Position numbers and translations under genes: made by a program
From: Vibrio nigripulchritudo ATCC 27043
GTDB taxonomy: Bacteria > Pseudomonadota > Gammaproteobacteria > Enterobacterales > Vibrionaceae
Reading direction: 5' to 3'
DNA: 64,000 bases
Assembly (NCBI RefSeq): GCF_000222685.1
Contig: NZ_AFWJ01000002.1
Location: 26,307-90,306 of the forward strand
Shown here: piece by piece, positions 8,624 through 17,851 of the stretch
Position numbering within the stretch: the first letter of the stretch is position 1
Layout of the letters: every line of letters starts with the position of its first letter
Notes under the pieces: model-generated
What the model was told of the DNA's origin: nothing
Databases searched by the model: none
The model's input: only the letters and a program-made list of their open reading frames with translations

Positions 8624-9634
8624 CTAAGGCTTCAGCTCAATAGTGACGATTGCGTGGTCAGTCGACTCTTTATAGTCACGATTTTTAATGACTTCTTCCG
8701 TAGAAGGGATCACCATATGTGCATTCCATACTTTATGTTCTTCCACCTTTTCTTCCAATTCATTAGAGACAAAGATGTAGTCTAGAGTACTTCCCTTTCC
8801 TTTGTAGTAGTGGGTTGGCGCTTTACTGTTCACCTTTGCTGATGCAAAAGCACTGTGCAAGCGAAATTTGTCATAGAAGTCTGTTACTTGTGCTTTCTGT
8901 GCATCAGTTTTCATTCCTTCCACTTTTAAGCCACCTTTAGGACATAAAGCATCGTACTCGACACTTCTAAAGTCACAGTTAATATCACCAAGCACCACAG
9001 TTGGTAGACCGGAAAAACGCTGATCCAGCATAACATCCGCTGCCAAGCAGGCTGCTTCAGTTCCGCGCTGCAGCAACGAAGCCACTTTACCCTGTGACTG
9101 CCCCAGCATTTCCAGTAGTACCTTATCTTGCATTGAATCTTGGTGCGTGTATCTTCTGGAGTAGAGAGCCCTTTTACTCTTAAGATGGACGACATATACA
9201 CAGATTAGCCCAAACACTTCTGTTTCAATTACCGCTTTTACTGGCGTCCGGCTAAAAGAAAACCCGCCTGATATCCCCAAAGCTTGAGCTAGCTCAGAAT
9301 TCGTTCCCACTGGTGTCACCGAACGAATGGGATGTTTAGATGCTAATGCGACTAAAGGTCGATTGTACAGGGTCGGATCATCTTTATCTTGACCAACAAG
9401 GGCAACAGACTTGAAGTGCTCATACCCCAGCGTCAAGCAGAGTTGTTTCAGCGACTCGCTGCTGAACACTTCCTGAAAGCCTATAATGTCTGCCTCTATC
9501 TCACTAAGCTGAGAAGTGATCCACTGCTGTTTTTTTCGCCATTTTTCTTCTGTGTTGGTGTTCTTATCTTTCTTGCTATACCAATAGTTTCCCGGTTCGA
9601 GATAGTTATATAGGTTAAAGGTTGCAAGTTTCAT
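8624..9634 (-). CDS. Endonuclease/exonuclease/phosphatase family protein
   Basis: 336 residues covering one EEP domain. Motifs in order are TFNLYNYL near the start (Asn), IIGFQEV (metal-binding Glu), VVLGDINCDF (Asp/Asn pair), STLDYIFVS (Asp) and STDHAIV (the catalytic Asp-His). These are the full catalytic set of the DNase I-like fold. There is no signal peptide, so it may be cytoplasmic. The family includes nucleases and phosphodiesterases acting on nucleic acids, lipids or small phosphoesters; the substrate is unknown. Confidence 0.85.
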   Translation of the reverse strand: MKLATFNLYNYLEPGNYWYSKKDKNTNTEEKWRKKQQWITSQLSEIEADIIGFQEVFSSESLKQLCLTLGYEHFKSVALVGQDKDDPTLYNRPLVALASKHPIRSVTPVGTNSELAQALGISGGFSFSRTPVKAVIETEVFGLICVYVVHLKSKRALYSRRYTHQDSMQDKVLLEMLGQSQGKVASLLQRGTEAACLAADVMLDQRFSGLPTVVLGDINCDFRSVEYDALCPKGGLKVEGMKTDAQKAQVTDFYDKFRLHSAFASAKVNSKAPTHYYKGKGSTLDYIFVSNELEEKVEEHKVWNAHMVIPSTEEVIKNRDYKESTDHAIVTIELKP

Positions 9635-9836
9635 TGATTTCTCCTAGTTGTGGTAGCCAACTACTGTTGAGTAATAAATTAATGTAGTTGAGCATATTTT
9701 AACCAGTCAAATTTCAAGTTTCTGCTGTGTGATGGGAATCTAAAATGAAGATTTTGTATTTGGTGGATATTGAAGCTGGTGTATTAACTCACATCGACAA
9801 TTTTGGACACTCCTACAACTTTCTATACTCAAACAA

Positions 9837-9869
9837 AAAATCGCCCTCAATAACGTTGAGGGCGATTTT
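9837..9869. terminator. Bidirectional terminator
   Basis: Perfect 14-base stem AAAATCGCCCTCAA/TTGAGGGCGATTTT with a 5-base loop. It serves the VC0807-type gene, whose stop lies about 50 bases away on the minus strand. Confidence 0.88.
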
Positions 9870-9917
9870 AATTTACCTAATTTAGATAACCGAATTTACC
9901 GGTTTAGAATTCCATCA

Positions 9918-10613
9918 TCACTTAGCGTGAAAAATCTGCTCGGTTTCTAGATTGGTCATTGCGCGGATCTGACGCCAAACGTAGTAGAAGATACCAAACA
10001 TCATCAGCATGCTTGGAATCGCTATCGCCGGGTAGCTGTAAAGCGTTAGCTTGCCTAGTTCTTCGTTAAATTCAGGTGTGCCTGCTGGGCTGGTCACAAT
10101 CCATGTGGCGAGGAAGTAGTTCATCGCTGAAGAAAATGCGAAGGTGCTGGCGAATAGATAGTTGGAAGACGTTAAGCAACGTTCGAACGCTTCAGTTTTA
10201 CCGTTCTCTTTTAGACGTTCGTGGATCAATGTGAGGTTAAACACGGTGTCGTTTAAAATCATCTTCTGCATAAACGGGTAGCGCGTAAAGGTAGAGCCCA
10301 AAACTGCCAAACCGATAAGACCTGGAATCAGAGCTTCTTTGAATGCGAGCCAACGTGTATCCAGTTCTAACAAGCCGATTCCGCCCGTCAATAAAATACT
10401 GATGAAACCCAATGCGGATATGAAGTTGAATTTCTTGTTGCGGATAAGATCCATGCCGCCGTATCCGATAGGGAACATTAGGGCGACGACTAGCGCCATG
10501 GCTGTTCCCAGATGTTCTTCCCCGCTGAATTTCATCAAAATGAAAGAAGGGATGATTACATTAAAGAGGATCTCGAATAGGGGGTTCGACTTTTTCGGTG
10601 CCGTGTTACTCAT
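9918..10613 (-). CDS. VC0807-family inner membrane protein
   Basis: 231 residues with about six membrane helices. The opening NPLFEILFNVIIPSFILMK and the central ALIPGLIGLAVLGS are typical of a small membrane family known from Vibrio cholerae (VC0807). No biochemical role is established as far as I know. Single gene closed by a strong terminator. Confidence 0.75.
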   Translation of the reverse strand: MSNTAPKKSNPLFEILFNVIIPSFILMKFSGEEHLGTAMALVVALMFPIGYGGMDLIRNKKFNFISALGFISILLTGGIGLLELDTRWLAFKEALIPGLIGLAVLGSTFTRYPFMQKMILNDTVFNLTLIHERLKENGKTEAFERCLTSSNYLFASTFAFSSAMNYFLATWIVTSPAGTPEFNEELGKLTLYSYPAIAIPSMLMMFGIFYYVWRQIRAMTNLETEQIFHAK

Positions 10614-10779
10614 AATCTCTTACTGACTCTACTGTGTCGGGTACTAAAACTTCGAAGGGCAGTGTTCTACGCTTGGCGTCAGATGTAAAGGGTTAAATCG
10701 CGAGTTCTGTAACGACTTATGAAGTTGGTCGTCAATTTAACAAAGTCATTGGTGAGCTTTTGTCCAAAAAACGCAGTTG

Positions 10780-11265
10780 CTATATAAACTTGGTTTCTGA
10801 CAGTAACCACAACGCTGCAATAACTGTCATCCCGATCATAGGTAAAATAAAGCTCAGAAATACAAAATATCTGTTATAGCCACTTAGGCGCTTTTCCAGT
10901 GGAGTTTGGTAGAAGAGAGAAAAAACGAAGGCTACCAAACAGCCAACCAAGGTGGTTAAAGAAATCAGACCTAGTCGTTCCATCCCCACCATCAAATTCA
11001 CGCTCGAAACTACCGCTATAAATAATGCAACAATCAGCCATGCTACGAATGCCAAAAGAATGGATATCAAACAGTTGGTAAACGCTTTTCGATTCAGTAT
11101 GCAGGAGTAAAAAAGATAACACTGGCTGACAAGCAGAAAGGGTAAAGCGAACGCTGAAAACTGCCAGCCGAACCCTCCCAGAAAACCCTGAGCAATGAAA
11201 AGAGTGGGTGACAACCAAACCCCAAAAATTAAGCTTGCCAGCCATTTGGAAGGCGATGTCATCAA
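10780..11265 (-). CDS. Hypothetical membrane protein
   Basis: 161 residues with four to five hydrophobic segments and few charged residues outside the loops. The start has two Met codons in a row (11265 or 11262). I recognise no family. It lies alone between the VC0807-type gene and a divergent small membrane protein gene, with an AT-rich upstream region. Confidence 0.6.
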   Translation of the reverse strand: MMTSPSKWLASLIFGVWLSPTLFIAQGFLGGFGWQFSAFALPFLLVSQCYLFYSCILNRKAFTNCLISILLAFVAWLIVALFIAVVSSVNLMVGMERLGLISLTTLVGCLVAFVFSLFYQTPLEKRLSGYNRYFVFLSFILPMIGMTVIAALWLLSETKFI

Positions 11266-11496
11266 GAAACCTCGGATGGTGAAAGGTGCAAATTATAAGT
11301 TCTGTCAGTGAGTTATTCTAAAGTTATTGAATTCCACTAGCGAACAATCCGATGCAGTTCTTACTTAAAGGCTTTGAATCATACTTGGTAACAACAAAAC
11401 CAGCGCATTTTCGCTTCGCCAGTCTGCGGATGAATGTGATTCTGTTATTATCCGTTCTGTCGGTTCTCCAAAGAAGTAACAGAAAGGAAAAACAGA

Positions 11497-11844
11497 ATGG
11501 ATCTGAAAGGTCTAGAGAAGTATTTAGCGCTGAACTATATCGATTACAAACCTTCAACAGGTGATGGTGGGTTGCTGATCAACCTGGGTTTTTTGGTGGG
11601 TCGAGTGCATGTGAAGTACGACTCTGCATCCAACACCTTCGATTTTAATGATAAACCGCGCTGGATTATTCAGATCATGCTTTTACTGATGATGCTGTAT
11701 TTCTTGATCTCCAACTTTCATGTTTACTCTCCACTGCAACTGAACATGTGCATTGGGGTTACGGTGATGATGGTCGGGATATTCGGCTACAAAGAAAGCC
11801 GCATCATGCGACTTAAGAAGGCGGTGAGTAATCAAGAAAGCTAA
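11497..11844 (+). CDS. Hypothetical small membrane protein
   Basis: 115 residues. A soluble N-terminal part (1-48, with the strand-like GGLLINLGFLVGRVHVKY) is followed by two membrane helices (about 54-72 and 76-94) and a basic tail. AGAAAGGAAAAA provides a ribosome site 6-7 bases before the ATG. No known domain. Confidence 0.6.
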   Translation: MDLKGLEKYLALNYIDYKPSTGDGGLLINLGFLVGRVHVKYDSASNTFDFNDKPRWIIQIMLLLMMLYFLISNFHVYSPLQLNMCIGVTVMMVGIFGYKESRIMRLKKAVSNQES

Positions 11845-12198
11845 TGCTTCGACATGTTGTAAGGTTCCGACTTGAGCCGCATTGTCAAAGGAATCGTGGC
11901 AGTACAATTTGAATCATTAAGCGTGTTTTGTCTTTTTAATTTAAATGATATGTATCGCTATAAGTTAATATTGTTATGCTCTAGATTTTATATACAATTG
12001 ATATTCTAAGATGGCATTAAGCTCCTTATGGCACATAAATGATATGCATTTAATTCCGTTAAAAGAGTTTTAAGTATTGCTCTCTATGCTATTTGATTTG
12101 AGTTGATACTATATTTTTTCCGTTTTACATATTCGGATGACTCAGTTATTTGAGATGTCTTAAGAATTAAGTTTAATAACTAGTAATTAGGAAATAAA
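11845..12198. other. AT-rich gene-free stretch of 354 bases
   Basis: Very AT-rich, especially 11935-12180, with no ORF over 20 codons and no clear hairpin. It probably holds the promoter and a long leader of the secreted protein gene at 12199. The base composition is lower in GC than the flanks, which may mark a transferred segment together with the end of the next gene. Confidence 0.4.
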
Positions 12199-13083
12199 AT
12201 GAAAAAAACAATATTAGCGGTTGCACTCTCTATTAGTGCTTTTTCTACCTTTGCCCAAAGTAATGAAAACATATTTGTTCAGCATAAATGGATTGACTTA
12301 CAAACCAATTTAACTGACTTGGCACAAGTGCAAGCTGCCTGCCAGGCTCACGGCACCAATTATCACGTGCCGACTTCAGCTCAACTATCTACTTTTAGAA
12401 CCGAGTATCGCGATCGAACTCAGCGTCGTGCCTTACGCAGTTTTTTGGTTAACGCGCTATCTGGTGAAAAAGAACGCAATCGACTTACCGTTACTACACC
12501 TAAATTTTTAGTTGATTTTGGTGGTGAAGCATCTCAAGCAAGTATAGAAGCAACAGGTATTCGAGGTACTGTGAAATATCAACCATTGTTGGGTGATGGT
12601 AGCACCGAAAACTCTAATAATTCAGATGATCTATTCACTTCACTACTAGCATCATTCGTAAGCTCTGAACAAAGCAATCAACCAATTCTAAATGTGTGTG
12701 TGCAGGTGGGAGAAGTTCAGGAAGTTGTTGATGAGTATGCGGGTCTCAAGCGCCATGAATTTACATTACCATCTTTAGAAAATGAGTCTGAAAAATTAAT
12801 AGACTTCGTTATAAATAAACAGGTGACCGAGACTTGTAATTCAACAGCTTTAGATGGGACTATTATTAAAAAACCAGCTAATGGAATTGAAAGCACTCAT
12901 TATGTTCTTCCTAGTTATGGTATTACTCAAACTCTTAAAGCCTGTACTTCTATTTCAGAAAATAAGGAGTTATTAAGAGTAGAAAATAGCAATGTATTTT
13001 CTTACGACAGCTCTGAACCTTTGGTTATTTACGCACCTGAAGATCTCGAAGTGAAATACTCCGTAAAAAATATTGTGCGGTAA
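12199..13083 (+). CDS. Secreted hypothetical protein
   Basis: 294 residues with a clear signal peptide (MKKTILAVALSISAFSTFAQS, likely cut after about 19). The mature part has about five spread cysteines and many polar residues, and no membrane segment. No domain is recognised. AGGAAATAAA gives a ribosome site. The second half is AT-rich compared with the neighbouring purine genes. It converges with the GntR gene with no spare bases between the two stop codons. Confidence 0.6.
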   Translation: MKKTILAVALSISAFSTFAQSNENIFVQHKWIDLQTNLTDLAQVQAACQAHGTNYHVPTSAQLSTFRTEYRDRTQRRALRSFLVNALSGEKERNRLTVTTPKFLVDFGGEASQASIEATGIRGTVKYQPLLGDGSTENSNNSDDLFTSLLASFVSSEQSNQPILNVCVQVGEVQEVVDEYAGLKRHEFTLPSLENESEKLIDFVINKQVTETCNSTALDGTIIKKPANGIESTHYVLPSYGITQTLKACTSISENKELLRVENSNVFSYDSSEPLVIYAPEDLEVKYSVKNIVR

Positions 13084-13818
13084 TTAATTTTTCTTTTTAA
13101 TTACATCTGAAAATACAACATGCAAATCGTTCGACTTAGCTTGCCCATCAAGATTGAGTTTTGAACGAATATGATGAAGGTGCTCTTCCATAAGTTTGAG
13201 CGCCTCTTTTTGGTTCTTTTTCTCGATAGCGTCGAGCAGGCAAGCGTGTTCGTCTTGAGAACAGTTTGAATTGTTGTTGCTTTCAAACTGAGCGATCAAC
13301 AGTGAGGTTTGTGACACCAGACTGCGCTGGAATGCCAGCATTGGGGAGTTGTCTGCCATTTCTGCAAGCTTGATGTGAAATTCACCCGACAAGCGCAACC
13401 CGCGACCATAATCCCCATTTTCGAAGGCGCTGTTTTCCTCCGCGACCAGTTCCCTACATGCCTTTATTTGAGATTCAGTGGCGTTCTCTGCCGCCAGTTC
13501 TGTAATCGCCATTTCTAACACTTCACGAGCTTTAAAGATCTGCTTGGCTTCTTCTTTGGAAGGGGCGGCGACCATGGCTCCTCGGTTGGGGCGAATGTCC
13601 ACAACCTGTTCTATGGATAAGCGATGGAGTGCGCGGCGAATAATGGTGCGGCTTACACCAAAAATGTCGGCTAATGCTTCTTCACTCAGCTTGGTGGACG
13701 GAGGAAGCCTCTGCTCCAAAATGGCATCGAATATATGACAGTACACCACGTCGTCCTGAGTTTGACCGGGTACTCTGGTTTTGATTGGGTTAGATTCGTT
13801 GTCTTTCAAACTTGCCAT
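13084..13818 (-). CDS. GntR-family regulator, FCD (FadR) subfamily; likely controls the purine island
   Basis: 244 residues. The winged helix (about 22-88) contains LSEEALADIFGVSRTIIRRALHRL, and residues 95-220 form the all-helical FCD effector domain (FKAREVLEMAITELAAENA, EFHIKLAEMADN). FCD domains bind carboxylates, often with a metal held by Asp and His residues. It sits upstream of aceB on the same strand, separated by about 100 bases. The palindrome TTGTATACAA that recurs in the island fits the operator type of this subfamily, so I infer it senses a ureide or glyoxylate-related acid. Confidence 0.85.
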   Translation of the reverse strand: MASLKDNESNPIKTRVPGQTQDDVVYCHIFDAILEQRLPPSTKLSEEALADIFGVSRTIIRRALHRLSIEQVVDIRPNRGAMVAAPSKEEAKQIFKAREVLEMAITELAAENATESQIKACRELVAEENSAFENGDYGRGLRLSGEFHIKLAEMADNSPMLAFQRSLVSQTSLLIAQFESNNNSNCSQDEHACLLDAIEKKNQKEALKLMEEHLHHIRSKLNLDGQAKSNDLHVVFSDVIKKKN

Positions 13819-13855
13819 GATGTCCTATCAGGGTGGTACAACTCGTTGTATTTTT

Positions 13856-13867
13856 AATTGTATACCT
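13856..13867. promoter_or_regulatory. Degenerate TTGTATACAA box before the GntR gene
   Basis: ATTGTATAC followed by CTA matches one and a half arms of the 12-base palindrome seen at aceB and puuE. It lies about 40 bases upstream of the GntR start and suggests autoregulation. Confidence 0.5.
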
Positions 13868-13922
13868 AAGTGATAAGCAAAATCGAATCTGACAGAAAAA
13901 GAAATCGACATTGTTTTGAACT

Positions 13923-15521
13923 CTACAGCAGTGGGTAGCTTGGCAACGTTAAAAAAGACACGAATTGCTTATCGGTGGAAATTTGATAGAACAAGTCCGC
14001 CGTCTCCAGAAAACGGCGCTGATGAAATGCATCACTGCCGATCTCGCTTTCAATGGTTTTGATTTCCTGCTGTAACCAGTCTTTGAATATCGATTTGGTA
14101 AAGATGGTGCCATCGTCGAGTGTGACGCCGTGATGTATCCATTGCCAGATGCTGGCGCGGGATATTTCCGCGGTGGCGGCGTCCTCCATTAATCCATAGA
14201 TTGGGACGCAACCTTCTCCCCGAATCCACGCTTCCATGTAATAAAGCGCGATGCGAATGTTCTTGCGCACGCCTTCTTCATTTCTTGGTCCCTCACTTGG
14301 CTCTAACAACGTTGCTTCGCTGATGTGGTCGATATCTGGCATAGCCTTAAGTTGATTGGTCTTGCCTTTTAAGCGTTCATTGAATACGTCCATTGCGATG
14401 CTCACCAAAGCGGGGTGGGCGACCCAGGTGCCGTCGTGGCCGTTATTGGCTTCGCGAGATTTGTCTTCGATGACTTTGCTGGTCACTGTTTGCATTTCGA
14501 TAGGATCTTTGGCTGGAATAAACGCCGACATCCCACCCATTGCCAGTGCGCCTCGCTGGTGGCAGGTGCGAATTAACAACTTGCTGTAGGCTTCAAGGAA
14601 TGGCTTGTCCATACCAACGCTGTGTCTGTCTGGCAAAATACGGTCACCATGATTTTTCAGGGTTTTTATGTAGCTGAAAATGTAGTCCCACCGGCCGCAG
14701 TTCATCGCCACGATATGGTTGCGCATGGCATAGAGAATCTCTTCCATCTGAAAAACAGCGGGCAGGGTTTCAATCAATACCGTTGCCTTAATGGTGCCTG
14801 TCTTTGCTGCAAAGTAGTGCTCGGTATAACTGAAAACATCATCCCACCACTGCGCTTCTTCCATGCTCTCTAACTTAGGGATGTAGTAATAAACGCCTTC
14901 TCCTTTGGCTTTTCGGGATTCAACGTTGTGGAAGAAATAGAGCGCAAAGTCCATCAGGCAGCCGCCAATTGGTTCGCCGTTTAGCTCGATACCCCGTTCA
15001 GGAAGATGAATTCCGCGAGGCCGTGCCATTAGCTGCGCTGGGCTGTCATTGAGCTGGTAGCGCTTGTTTTTTACCGTGTCTTCAAACGCAATGCTGCCGT
15101 CATTGGCGTCTCTCAGGTTAATTTGCCCTTGAATCATATTGTCCCAGGTTGGAGATGTTGCGTCTTCAAAGCAGCACATAAAGACTTTTGCGCCAGAGTT
15201 CAGCGCGTTTATCACCATTTTCCGATCTACCGGTCCTGTGATTTCGACGCGTCTGTCTTGCAGTGAAAGAGGGATCTCGGCAACTTGCCAGCCTTTGTTA
15301 TCCCGAATTTTCTTGGTGTCGTGCCTGTAGCCGGGCAGTTCCCCGTCGTCATACCGAGCTTGTCTCTGTTCTCTGGCTTTAATGAGTTGTCTGCGTCTTG
15401 GTTCAAAAGCGGAAGCCAGACTTTCTAAAAACGCTCTGGCAGAGGGGGAGAAAATGTCCGTGTACCCCGATTGGGAAAGATCGCCCACTACATTGAGTTT
15501 CGCTTGTGGATTCCGTTCCAT
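13923..15521 (-). CDS. aceB: Malate synthase A
   Basis: 532 residues, the usual length of malate synthase A. It condenses glyoxylate with acetyl-CoA to malate. The signature HIVAMNCGRWDYIFS is present, as are the substrate-binding MARPRGIHLPE and the C-terminal GLMEDAATAEISRASIWQWIHHG with the catalytic-base aspartate. No isocitrate lyase gene is next to it; instead it lies inside a urate catabolic island, so its job here is probably to use glyoxylate from ureidoglycolate. A perfect ATTGTATACAAT lies 21 bases before the start. Confidence 0.95.
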   Translation of the reverse strand: MERNPQAKLNVVGDLSQSGYTDIFSPSARAFLESLASAFEPRRRQLIKAREQRQARYDDGELPGYRHDTKKIRDNKGWQVAEIPLSLQDRRVEITGPVDRKMVINALNSGAKVFMCCFEDATSPTWDNMIQGQINLRDANDGSIAFEDTVKNKRYQLNDSPAQLMARPRGIHLPERGIELNGEPIGGCLMDFALYFFHNVESRKAKGEGVYYYIPKLESMEEAQWWDDVFSYTEHYFAAKTGTIKATVLIETLPAVFQMEEILYAMRNHIVAMNCGRWDYIFSYIKTLKNHGDRILPDRHSVGMDKPFLEAYSKLLIRTCHQRGALAMGGMSAFIPAKDPIEMQTVTSKVIEDKSREANNGHDGTWVAHPALVSIAMDVFNERLKGKTNQLKAMPDIDHISEATLLEPSEGPRNEEGVRKNIRIALYYMEAWIRGEGCVPIYGLMEDAATAEISRASIWQWIHHGVTLDDGTIFTKSIFKDWLQQEIKTIESEIGSDAFHQRRFLETADLFYQISTDKQFVSFLTLPSYPLL

Positions 15522-15541
15522 ATGCCGCTCCAGTTTTTATG

Positions 15542-15553
15542 ATTGTATACAAT
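15542..15553. promoter_or_regulatory. Perfect operator palindrome ATTGTATACAAT between aceB and the RutR-like gene
   Basis: A 12-base perfect palindrome 21 bases upstream of the aceB start. A second ATTGTAT half follows at 15554-15560. Because it lies between divergent genes it could control both. Identical core sequences occur at puuE, and a near copy at uraH. Confidence 0.7.
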
Positions 15554-15710
15554 ATTGTATTTTTTATATTGGAATTTGAAGTGAGAAGCAAAACGTTTTT
15601 GTACATATTTTCATCTTTCTTAGTTCTGGTTCGTTTATGCATCTGAATATTGGCGTGGCATATGTTAGTCTAGATTCAATGAGTTACTTTTCTTTTTGCT
15701 AAGCTTTTTC

Positions 15711-16334
15711 ATGTCCAGAATTCGTAAAAAAAATCACGACCTCATCATATCCGTCGCCAGCGAATGCTTTGCTCAGAACGGGTATGAAGCCACCAAAATT
15801 ATTGATATTGCCAAAGCAGCCGAAGTGCCTAAAGCCAACGTGTTTTACTACTTCAGCAACAAAGAAAAGCTTTATGATGCGGTACTTAATACCATTACCA
15901 AGCCCTTACTCGACGCGTCTAAACCCCTGGAAGAGCTGACCGACCCAGTCGAGGCTTTAACGCAGTATATCCACACCAAACTCAGTATTTCTCGCGACCA
16001 TCCGAACGCTTCCAAAGTGTTTGCGAATGAGGTAATGAGCGGTGGAAAAATGCTGCCGAAGGAAGTGTCAGAAAAGTTGCTCCAGCAGTCGCGTGATATG
16101 GTTGAAAAGTTTTCCGACTGGGTTGAAAGCGGGTTGATGGACGAGGTTTCTCCTCATCATTTGATGTTTATGCTGTGGGCGTCCACTCAAACGTATGCCG
16201 ATTTTAGCTGGCAGATTTGTATAGTGATGAATAAAACCGAATTGGAAGAAGCCGACTTTGAACAAGCGGCATCATTTATCGCTCAAATGGTGATCAAAGG
16301 CTGCGGGCTCCGATCAGCTCCCGCGATAAGTTGA
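15711..16334 (+). CDS. TetR-family regulator, RutR-like
   Basis: 207 residues from the ATG at 15711; a TTG 15 bases upstream is also in frame. The N-terminal TetR helix-turn-helix (about 10-55) includes [25 protein letters not shown]. The effector half matches the E. coli RutR pattern closely: [15 protein letters not shown] and [15 protein letters not shown]. RutR binds uracil or thymine and regulates pyrimidine and purine use, which fits the location. The last 21 bases overlap the end of uraH on the other strand. Confidence 0.85.
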   Translation: MSRIRKKNHDLIISVASECFAQNGYEATKIIDIAKAAEVPKANVFYYFSNKEKLYDAVLNTITKPLLDASKPLEELTDPVEALTQYIHTKLSISRDHPNASKVFANEVMSGGKMLPKEVSEKLLQQSRDMVEKFSDWVESGLMDEVSPHHLMFMLWASTQTYADFSWQICIVMNKTELEEADFEQAASFIAQMVIKGCGLRSAPAIS

Positions 16335-16667
16335 ATATCCATATGGCGATACGAGCAACGGCACGTGGTAGTGGCTGTCTTCGTAACTGAGCCCAAAGCG
16401 AATAACCACATCATCCAGAAAGGGAACACCATCTGGTTCGATGCCATTTTCTTTATAGTAATGAGCAACCTGGAACACTAGTTCGTATTTTCCTGCTTTA
16501 AACTCTTCTCCCGACAGCATTGGCTCATCCGTTCTGCCATCGTTATTCGTTTTCACTGTTTTGAGCAGCATCTGCTCATTACCTGAAATGCGGTACAGCT
16601 CGATGGATATGGCGGCAGCGGGCACTCCATGGGTGGTGTCCAGTACGTGTGTCGTGAGTTTTCCCAT
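16314..16667 (-). CDS. uraH: 5-hydroxyisourate hydrolase
   Basis: 117 residues from the ATG at 16667; the upstream in-frame TTG/ATG codons would add 8 residues without family support. It has the transthyretin-like fold: opening [13 protein letters not shown] with active-site H7, and the diagnostic C-terminal YRGS. It hydrolyses 5-hydroxyisourate to OHCU, the second step of urate breakdown. There is no signal peptide, so it is cytoplasmic. It is transcribed away from puuE from a shared region that has operator boxes for both. Confidence 0.93.
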   Translation of the reverse strand: MGKLTTHVLDTTHGVPAAAISIELYRISGNEQMLLKTVKTNNDGRTDEPMLSGEEFKAGKYELVFQVAHYYKENGIEPDGVPFLDDVVIRFGLSYEDSHYHVPLLVSPYGYSTYRGS

Positions 16668-16683
16668 CTCCAAAAATCCTTTT

Positions 16684-16693
16684 TTGTACACAA
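16684..16693. promoter_or_regulatory. TTGTACACAA operator before uraH
   Basis: Nine of ten bases match TTGTATACAA. It lies 17 bases upstream of the uraH start codon, where bound protein would block initiation or the ribosome-site region. Confidence 0.6.
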
Positions 16694-16870
16694 TTTTGTT
16701 TTATTTAAAGTGAATCGATGCAATTCGTCAGCGAATAGTTTGTCATTTCGTGAACTCACGCAGCGTTGTAAAGCCGAATAACACGCAATTTTCCGCCTAA
16801 CCTCTTCAAATATAGCTGCTATTCTCAAATGAGGTGGTTAAGAATTGCACTCTTTACATTTCTATCAATG

Positions 16871-16884
16871 AATTGTATACAATT
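16871..16884. promoter_or_regulatory. Perfect palindrome AATTGTATACAATT before puuE
   Basis: A 14-base perfect palindrome 32 bases upstream of the chosen puuE start. It is the longest copy of the island operator and overlaps a TATATAACA stretch that could be the -10 element. Confidence 0.72.
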
Positions 16885-16916
16885 ATATATAACACGCGGT
16901 GGGAGGCGAACGATCA

Positions 16917-17843
16917 GTGAAAAGCAACGAATACCCGAGAGATCTGATTGGCTATGGCCAAAACCCACCGGACCCGAAATGGCCGGGTGGGGCAAGGCTC
17001 GCTTTGTCTTTTGTATTGAATTACGAAGAGGGTGGAGAGCGTTGCATTTTGCACGGTGATGCAGAATCAGAGGCATTTTTGTCGGAAATTCCAGCAGCAC
17101 AGCCAATCGAAGGGCAACGCCATATCAGCATGGAATCCATTTATGAATATGGAAGCCGTGCTGGGGTTTGGCGGGTCTTAGCGCTATTTGAAAAATACAA
17201 CATGCCACTGACGGTTTTTGCTGTCGCGATGGCACTGGAACGCTACCCCGAACTTGCCAAAGTATTCGTCGATGCCGGGCATGAAATATGCAGCCATGGC
17301 TACCGTTGGGTCGATTATCAGGGTATCGACCCCGATCTGGAAAAGGCAGACATGCTTAAAGCCATATCGGTAATTAAGGCGCTAACGGGTGATCGCCCGC
17401 TGGGCTGGTACACCGGCAGAACCAGCCCCAATACACGTAAGCTGGTGGCAGAAGAGGGCGGCTTTTTGTATGACTCAGACGCTTACGATGACGATTTACC
17501 CTACTGGCATATGGAAGGGAAAACACCCCAACTGGTGATTCCGTACACCCTTGATGTTAACGATATGCGCTTTGCCACTGTGCAGGGTTTTAACAGTGGG
17601 GAGCAGTTCTTCCAGTATTTGAAAGACACGTTCGACACGCTGTACGAGGAAGGCGAAAGGGCACCAAAAATGATGTCTGTCGGGCTTCACTGCCGGTTGA
17701 TTGGCAAGCCGGGAAGAATTGCGTCATTAAAGCGTTTCTTAGATTACGTGCAGCAACATTCCGACGTATGGGTATGTCGACGAGTAGACATTGCGAAGCA
17801 TTGGCACCAACACCACCCATTTGAAACGTCGGACAAAAAATAG
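16917..17843 (+). CDS. puuE: Allantoinase PuuE (polysaccharide-deacetylase fold)
   Basis: 308 residues from the GTG at 16917, preferred because GGGAGG lies 10 bases upstream and the family normally begins just before YPRDLIGYG. It has the NodB-like fold: PKWPGGARLALSFVLNYEEGGE, then AGHEICSHGYRWVDY and GWYTGRTSPNTR. It opens the allantoin ring to allantoate without the metal chemistry of classic allantoinase. It heads a tight run of genes, puuE-uraD-alc-allA-puuD, all in one direction. Confidence 0.93.
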   Translation: MKSNEYPRDLIGYGQNPPDPKWPGGARLALSFVLNYEEGGERCILHGDAESEAFLSEIPAAQPIEGQRHISMESIYEYGSRAGVWRVLALFEKYNMPLTVFAVAMALERYPELAKVFVDAGHEICSHGYRWVDYQGIDPDLEKADMLKAISVIKALTGDRPLGWYTGRTSPNTRKLVAEEGGFLYDSDAYDDDLPYWHMEGKTPQLVIPYTLDVNDMRFATVQGFNSGEQFFQYLKDTFDTLYEEGERAPKMMSVGLHCRLIGKPGRIASLKRFLDYVQQHSDVWVCRRVDIAKHWHQHHPFETSDKK

Positions 17844-17851
17844 GAACAACC

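Noticed and set aside
11324-11564. Open frames on both strands of 70 and 77 codons
   Set aside because: They lie in the promoter region and overlap the start of the better-supported gene at 11497; neither has a domain or ribosome site.
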